The position numbers and the translations under genes were made by a program. Below are positions 60,242 to 64,000 of a DNA stretch of 64,000 nucleotides, piece by piece. The DNA lies in assembly GCF_016545825.1 (NCBI RefSeq), contig NC_052619.1, positions 68,086,115 through 68,150,114 of the forward strand, in the 5' to 3' direction. The stretch's first letter is position 1, and every line of letters starts with the position of its first letter. The stretch comes from Eucalyptus grandis. Taxonomy: Eukaryota > Streptophyta > Magnoliopsida > Myrtales > Myrtaceae. Below the pieces are notes generated by a model, which ran no database searches, was not told the origin of the DNA, and worked only from the letters and a program-made list of their open reading frames with translations.

Positions 60242-60352
60242 ACTCCATCGCCCCCTTTCTCCCTCCATCACTCGCTCTCTCTCTCTCTCTCTCTCTCTGA
60301 AAGTTCTCATCGACTCGAGCTTCTACACAAAGAAAAGAACTCGAAGACGAAG

Positions 60353-60763
60353 ATGGGTTTGGCTGGTTTCAAGGTGGCGGTGCTCCTCGCCCTCCTCGCG
60401 ACCGCGTGCATGGCGCAGTCGCCGGCCCCCTCGCCGACCGCAGCCGCGCCGACTCCGGTCTCGACCCCGCCGGCTCCGACCCCGGCGACGACGGCCGCCC
60501 CGTGCCTTCCCCTGCCACCCCGTCCCCGGCCCCGTCGCCCGTCAAGACCCCGACCCCGTCTCCCTCTCCTTCGCTCTCTCCCAAGAAGTCTCCCGCCCCG
60601 TCCCCATCTGCGCTGGCCCCGTCCCCGTCCCCGCCCGCCCCGCCCACGTCGGCCGACGCGCCCGCGACTCCCCGCCGCCGGAGGCAACAGCGCCGGAGCC
60701 TCCACCGTCGCTAGCGCCGCCACCGTCCTCACCGGCATTCTCTTCGCCTACGTGTTGGCGTAG
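60353..60763 (+). CDS. Classical arabinogalactan protein (AGP), apparent compensated frameshift
   Basis: An open frame of 136 codons. Residues 1-21 are a signal peptide (MGLAGFKVAVLLALLATACMA), then the AGP-type QSPAPSPTAAAPTPVSTPPAPTPATTAAP. The last 28 residues (GGNSAGASTVASAATVLTG, ILFAYVLA) are a GPI-anchor signal. Between them (about codons 51-107) the annotated frame gives an Arg/Pro/Leu-rich stretch (PRPRPRRPSRPRPR), quite unlike an AGP. The neighbouring frame gives a perfect AGP core there (VPSPATPSPAPSPVKTPTPS, SPKKSPAPSPSALAPSPSPP). Switching at about 60,502 and back at about 60,669-60,673 would restore one continuous AGP. AGPs are hydroxyproline-O-glycosylated cell-surface proteoglycans. 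The single-exon structure is normal. Position next to the FSH genes fits AGP7 in Arabidopsis. Confidence 0.85.
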   Translation: MGLAGFKVAVLLALLATACMAQSPAPSPTAAAPTPVSTPPAPTPATTAAPCLPLPPRPRPRRPSRPRPRLPLLRSLPRSLPPRPHLRWPRPRPRPPRPRRPTRPRLPAAGGNSAGASTVASAATVLTGILFAYVLA

Positions 60764-61094
60764 AGAAAGAACTGCTTAACGATCTTGTCTGAACTGGGCT
60801 CATCATAGGGTGGACTGAACTTGGGCAAGAATCTGGCGTCGTTATAATTTGTCTGCGGACTAGTTCATCATTTTTCCAATTCTTTTTCGTGTCGTACGTC
60901 TTCTTTTGGTCAGCGTCTCTTTGTATTTTGGGTTGGGGGGTTTGACTCTAGGGTTTGGAGCTTCATGGAGCGATTCCATTCGATTCTTGATTTGACGGTT
61001 GTCATTCGTTTTGGCATTGGTGTTTGGCTCGTGTAATCTCGTCCCACTTGTAGATTTGAGTCCCATTTTATGTACATCGTATATTTATTGATGA

Positions 61095-61100
61095 AATAAA
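61095..61100 (+). terminator. Likely polyadenylation signal of the AGP gene
   Basis: AATAAA in atgaaataaaaaagg, about 330 bases after the AGP stop, following a GT/T-rich 3' UTR. Confidence 0.5.
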
Positions 61101-61168
61101 AAAGGTTCGTGATCATATTCTTTTACATCATGTGCTTTCGTTTTGTAATTTATCTTTGTCCTTCATAG

Positions 61169-61381
61169 GAGATTGGCCATGTGAAGATGATCTGTATTCA
61201 TGTGGAGGTGGCTTGAACCTTGCCAGTTCTCGTAAGTGCAAATGTCAGAAATAGTTGCTTTGTATAAAGAATCGATCGCAGCGTTTGATCTGATATGATT
61301 TGTTCGACTTTGTTTTGTGTATAATTGATTTGTTGTAATGCAGCAAGTGGTGGCAGTACATGCTCCCCAGAATGTAAATAA
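61169..61381 (+). CDS. Candidate two-exon cysteine-containing peptide end
   Basis: Bases 61169-61231 lie between an acceptor (cttcatag) and a strong donor (gtaagtgc); bases 61344-61381 follow an acceptor (gtaatgcag) and end in TAA. Joined, they read DWPCEDDLYSCGGGLNLASS then PSGGSTCSPECK, with four Cys. No start exon is found; it could be an alternative 3' exon set of the AGP transcript, a small secreted-peptide tail, or chance. Not recognised. Confidence 0.25.
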
Positions 61382-61857
61382 AATGATTATGAAATGACAA
61401 ATTCCGGTTAGGTACGCTCAGATTTGGACATTTCCATTAAATAATTGGAGAATTACAATACAAGGAAAAGAAGGGGAAAAAACAACAAATTTCATCACCG
61501 ACACTTCATATGAAATGGAATATAGAATTTTAACAACAACCAAGGTTTGTATCATGCAAAACATCGACCAATTTACCTTTTCCTTTCAAAAAAAGAAAAA
61601 AAACTTCTTTGTTTTTCAACGTGGATAGATTTAAAAATGAGTTGATACACATAAAAAATAGAAATATTACCAAAAAGTCTTAAATCTATTGAACTTGTAC
61701 CAATTCAATGTTAAATATTTCAATTTGATCAATTTAGTTGCAAACTTTTTGATAATTTGTCAATTTAATGATTTCGGATAATTTTGATTGAAAATCGCCG
61801 ATGTAAACGTTGGTCATCCTACTTGTTATGGCTAGAGCTGACTTGGAAATTTATTTT
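61382..61857. other. Intergenic with a MULE TIR relic
   Basis: 61.67-61.85 kb is a single diverged end of the 50.8 kb family (ccaattcaatgttaaatatttcaatttgatc...ggtcatcctactt). Nothing else is seen. Confidence 0.55.
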
Positions 61858-63640
61858 CATTTTTTGGACTTTGTCTATTCCAACTAATGCATCTTTTCAT
61901 TGGAGGAAAATCTTGAAGCTTAGACGTGTTGTTAGCCCATATATCGAGCATATTATTGGTGATGGGAAGTCTACTTCTATCTGGCACGATGACTAGCATC
62001 CATTGGTTCTACTTCTCATAGCAGGGTTGAGTATGACCCTTCTCTGCATCCCGATACCAAGGTTTCTGATGTTATTGAGGGTTTGGACTGGTTTTGACCT
62101 CCTGCTTGATCAGAGGATCTTGTGCAGACTCAAACTGGTCTTTGTGCATCTATGCAGCCCAATATCTCTGTCCCTGACAGTGTCATCTGGAAGTTGACTA
62201 TATTTAGAGAGTAAGGCTGTGTTTGGCAACTTGCCAAATAATAAACAATTTTTGTTCTTTTGTTTTCAAGAATAGATTTGAAACAAAAATTCGTTCGGTA
62301 AAAATTTTATTCCGGGAACAAATTCTATTTTTTTTATTCCCGGAAGTAAATTTGGAATAGAATCGAGAAGTAAAAAAAAAGTTGATTTTTTGTTCCTAGG
62401 AACAATTTCAAAATTAAGCCAACCATTTTTTTTCTCTTTTCTCTTCTTTCTTCTTGTTCTTCTTCCCTCTCTTCTCTTCTTTAACCACTGCCGCCACCGC
62501 CCGCCTCCGCCCACGATTCCGGCGACTAGTCTCGGCGAGGTTTGGCAAGCTCGTCGAAGGCTCACCCAGCCACCGGCGAGCTTAGCCTCGCCAAATCTAG
62601 TGCGGTCGAGCCTTGCTAGTGGCCAAGCAAGCCTCGCCCAGGCCTCCCCCGACCACCGACGAGGCTTGGCCTCGATGAGGGCTAGTGATGCTCAGGCTAG
62701 GTCGCTGGCCCTTGTTTGGCCAGTCATAGGTCATCCCAAGGCCGGCGACCACAACCTTGAAGAAGGAGAGATGAAAGGAAAGAAAAAAAAAAAGTAATAA
62801 ATTTTTTAAAAATTAAAATAAAATGATTTAAAGTAGAAATTTTGAGGACAGTGCCAAACACAATTCTATTCTTGAAATTGAAATTTTAAATAGTTATCAA
62901 AAGGCTTAAAATGCTTAGAAATTTTTCCCGGAAACAGAATAAAAAAGAATTATTTCTAATTAAAAATTATTCCCAGAAACAGAAGCATTACCAAACGCGC
63001 CCTTAGATGCTAGAAATGTTTGGAATGCTTTGAGAATAAAGGGCTTAAAGTGCCGTGGTGTATGTTGATATGGTTCATTCCATGCCTTCCTCCACACAGT
63101 CTCGTTGCTTGGTTGGCTATAAATAACGGATTTTCCACGATGGATAGGTTTTTTTTTTTTTTTGACAAGGCACGATGGATAGGTTGCCCGAGTGGAATAT
63201 GCAGACCTAACCTGCTTCTTGTTTCTGTAACTCGGCTAATGAAGATAAGAAACATATTCTTTTTGGGTTGTCATGTGTACTCTTAGGTCTGTTCTGCTGC
63301 GTTACATCTTCATCAGATTTTGAGAGTTCCTAGGGACTAAGATAGCGAAGTTGCCCAGGCCATCCCTTCTTCTAAATAAAAATCTCTTCCCCAGCTTTTG
63401 TCCAAACCTTCCTGGGCTGCTTTCCTTCAGTTTATCTGGAATACTTGGGTTCTGCCGTTCACATGACTCATCGTACGTTTTAGTGCTTATGTCGTGATTT
63501 TTTCGAGAATCAAAAAGGCTGTGCATGGGTCAATTAAATGCTCTGCTTTTGAAAGTAAACTTTCCCTTGATATGTACAAGTCTCCGTGTAGTAACTGGGG
63601 TCTTCGTGTTGTGTAGCTCGTGACCATGCATGGTTATTTA
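61858..63640 (+). mobile_element. LINE (L1-type) ORF2 C-terminal relic, interrupted
   Basis: The plus strand reads SFHWRKILKLRRVVSPYIEH, IIGDGKSTSIWHDD (61.89-62.0 kb), then after an insertion the zf-RVT region: PCLPPHSLVAWLAINNGFST, MDR, ARWIGCPSGICRPNL and IFFLGCHVYS (63.07-63.29 kb), as found at the C end of plant L1 reverse transcriptases. Several frames and stops are present. A poly(T) insertion and short repeat (gatggatagg) at 63.14-63.19 kb disrupt it further. Confidence 0.8.
62217..63003. mobile_element. Harbinger-like nonautonomous element with GC-rich core, inside the LINE
   Basis: Ends ggctgtgtttggcaacttgcc and agcattaccaaacgcgccc are inverted relatives of those at 36.7 and 38.8 kb. 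Bordering TAA and TTA do not match exactly (TWA target with a mutation). GC-rich core 62.49-62.77 kb ('ggcgagcttagcctcgcc'). Confidence 0.75.
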
Positions 63641-64000
63641 TTTTCTCAAGTAAGCTTGCTTAAAATGCATCAGATCGATCATTATTTAGTAGAAACCTCT
63701 CAGTACATATTCAAGAAATAAAATCTGCTAAATTTCCACAGAGACAAGGCCATATAAAAACCGCTTAATAAGTTTTATTACATCCCATCAAACATATTCC
63801 TACATAGTATGCTTTATTATCACTCGGTACATATCACATATTGGCTCGATTGAGCATCACACGGGTACGGGGAAAACGTAATACGAGAAAACATCAGTAG
63901 ATTCCTTCTTCACCTTATTTCCAACTCATAGACTAACAACTGTCGCTAATCAAAATAGCTTGAACCGTCACCATGCAAACTCACTATTGTTTCAGCCGAT
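63641..64000. other. Right margin, possible 3' UTR of a minus-strand gene beyond the window
   Basis: No reading frame is seen. On the minus strand AATAAA occurs near 63,773-63,778, which could be the polyadenylation signal of a gene lying to the right. Confidence 0.25.

Noticed and set aside
60307..60738. 143-codon minus-strand Gly/Arg-rich frame over the AGP gene
   Set aside because: Complement of the Pro-rich repeats; the plus strand has a signal peptide, GPI signal and a TATA box in position.

Overview
The window is plant nuclear DNA, almost certainly from a eudicot. Its genes are split by GT-AG introns, intergenic DNA is AT-rich, and nested Copia, LINE, SINE, MULE, hAT and Harbinger-type debris is abundant. 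Low-copy anchors are, from the left: the 3' end of an ECDYSONELESS (SGT1-like) gene, a small zinc beta-ribbon gene, an IMPACT/UPF0029 gene, an array of FSH-type serine hydrolases and, at the right, a classical arabinogalactan protein (AGP). From memory, Arabidopsis chromosome 5 holds AGP7, an FSH hydrolase and an ECD-like gene close together (around At5g65390-At5g65490), so this looks like the orthologous neighbourhood. A Myrtales-like genome is my guess only.

Layout. 1-2.8 kb: last two ECD exons, then a two-exon zinc-ribbon gene with a suspicious in-frame TAG. 3.9-6.1 kb: six-exon IMPACT gene on the minus strand. 9.6-53.2 kb: an array of FSH serine hydrolase genes, all on the minus strand with the same six-exon structure. 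Five copies are open in every exon (E2 12.6-14.3, E3 16.1-18.0, E6 34.3-36.0, E7 44.6-46.8, E8 47.9-50.4 kb; 223-225 residues). Two are full or near-full pseudogenes (E1, E5), two are fragments (E4, E9), and three loci keep only the first codons. The array grew by segmental duplication. IMPACT 5' end + spacer + E1 (about 5.34-12.0 kb) recurs as a truncated IMPACT copy + spacer + E5 (24.25-30.4 kb), and a Copia fragment carrying the same nested MULE occurs at 18.8-21.2 and 40.0-42.9 kb. The copies serve as natural empty sites for each other, which dates many transposon insertions relative to the duplications and gives clean target-site duplications.

53.6-60 kb is mostly nonautonomous transposons. 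60.35-60.76 kb is the AGP gene, whose proline-rich middle appears to be read in the wrong frame between two compensating one-base shifts. 61.9-63.6 kb is a LINE relic interrupted by a Harbinger-like element.

The hydrolase copies are probably cytosolic esterases of unknown substrate. E7 keeps the most canonical active-site sequence. E6 carries a solo LTR 38 bases upstream of its ATG. I see no operons, CRISPR arrays, rRNA or tRNA genes.
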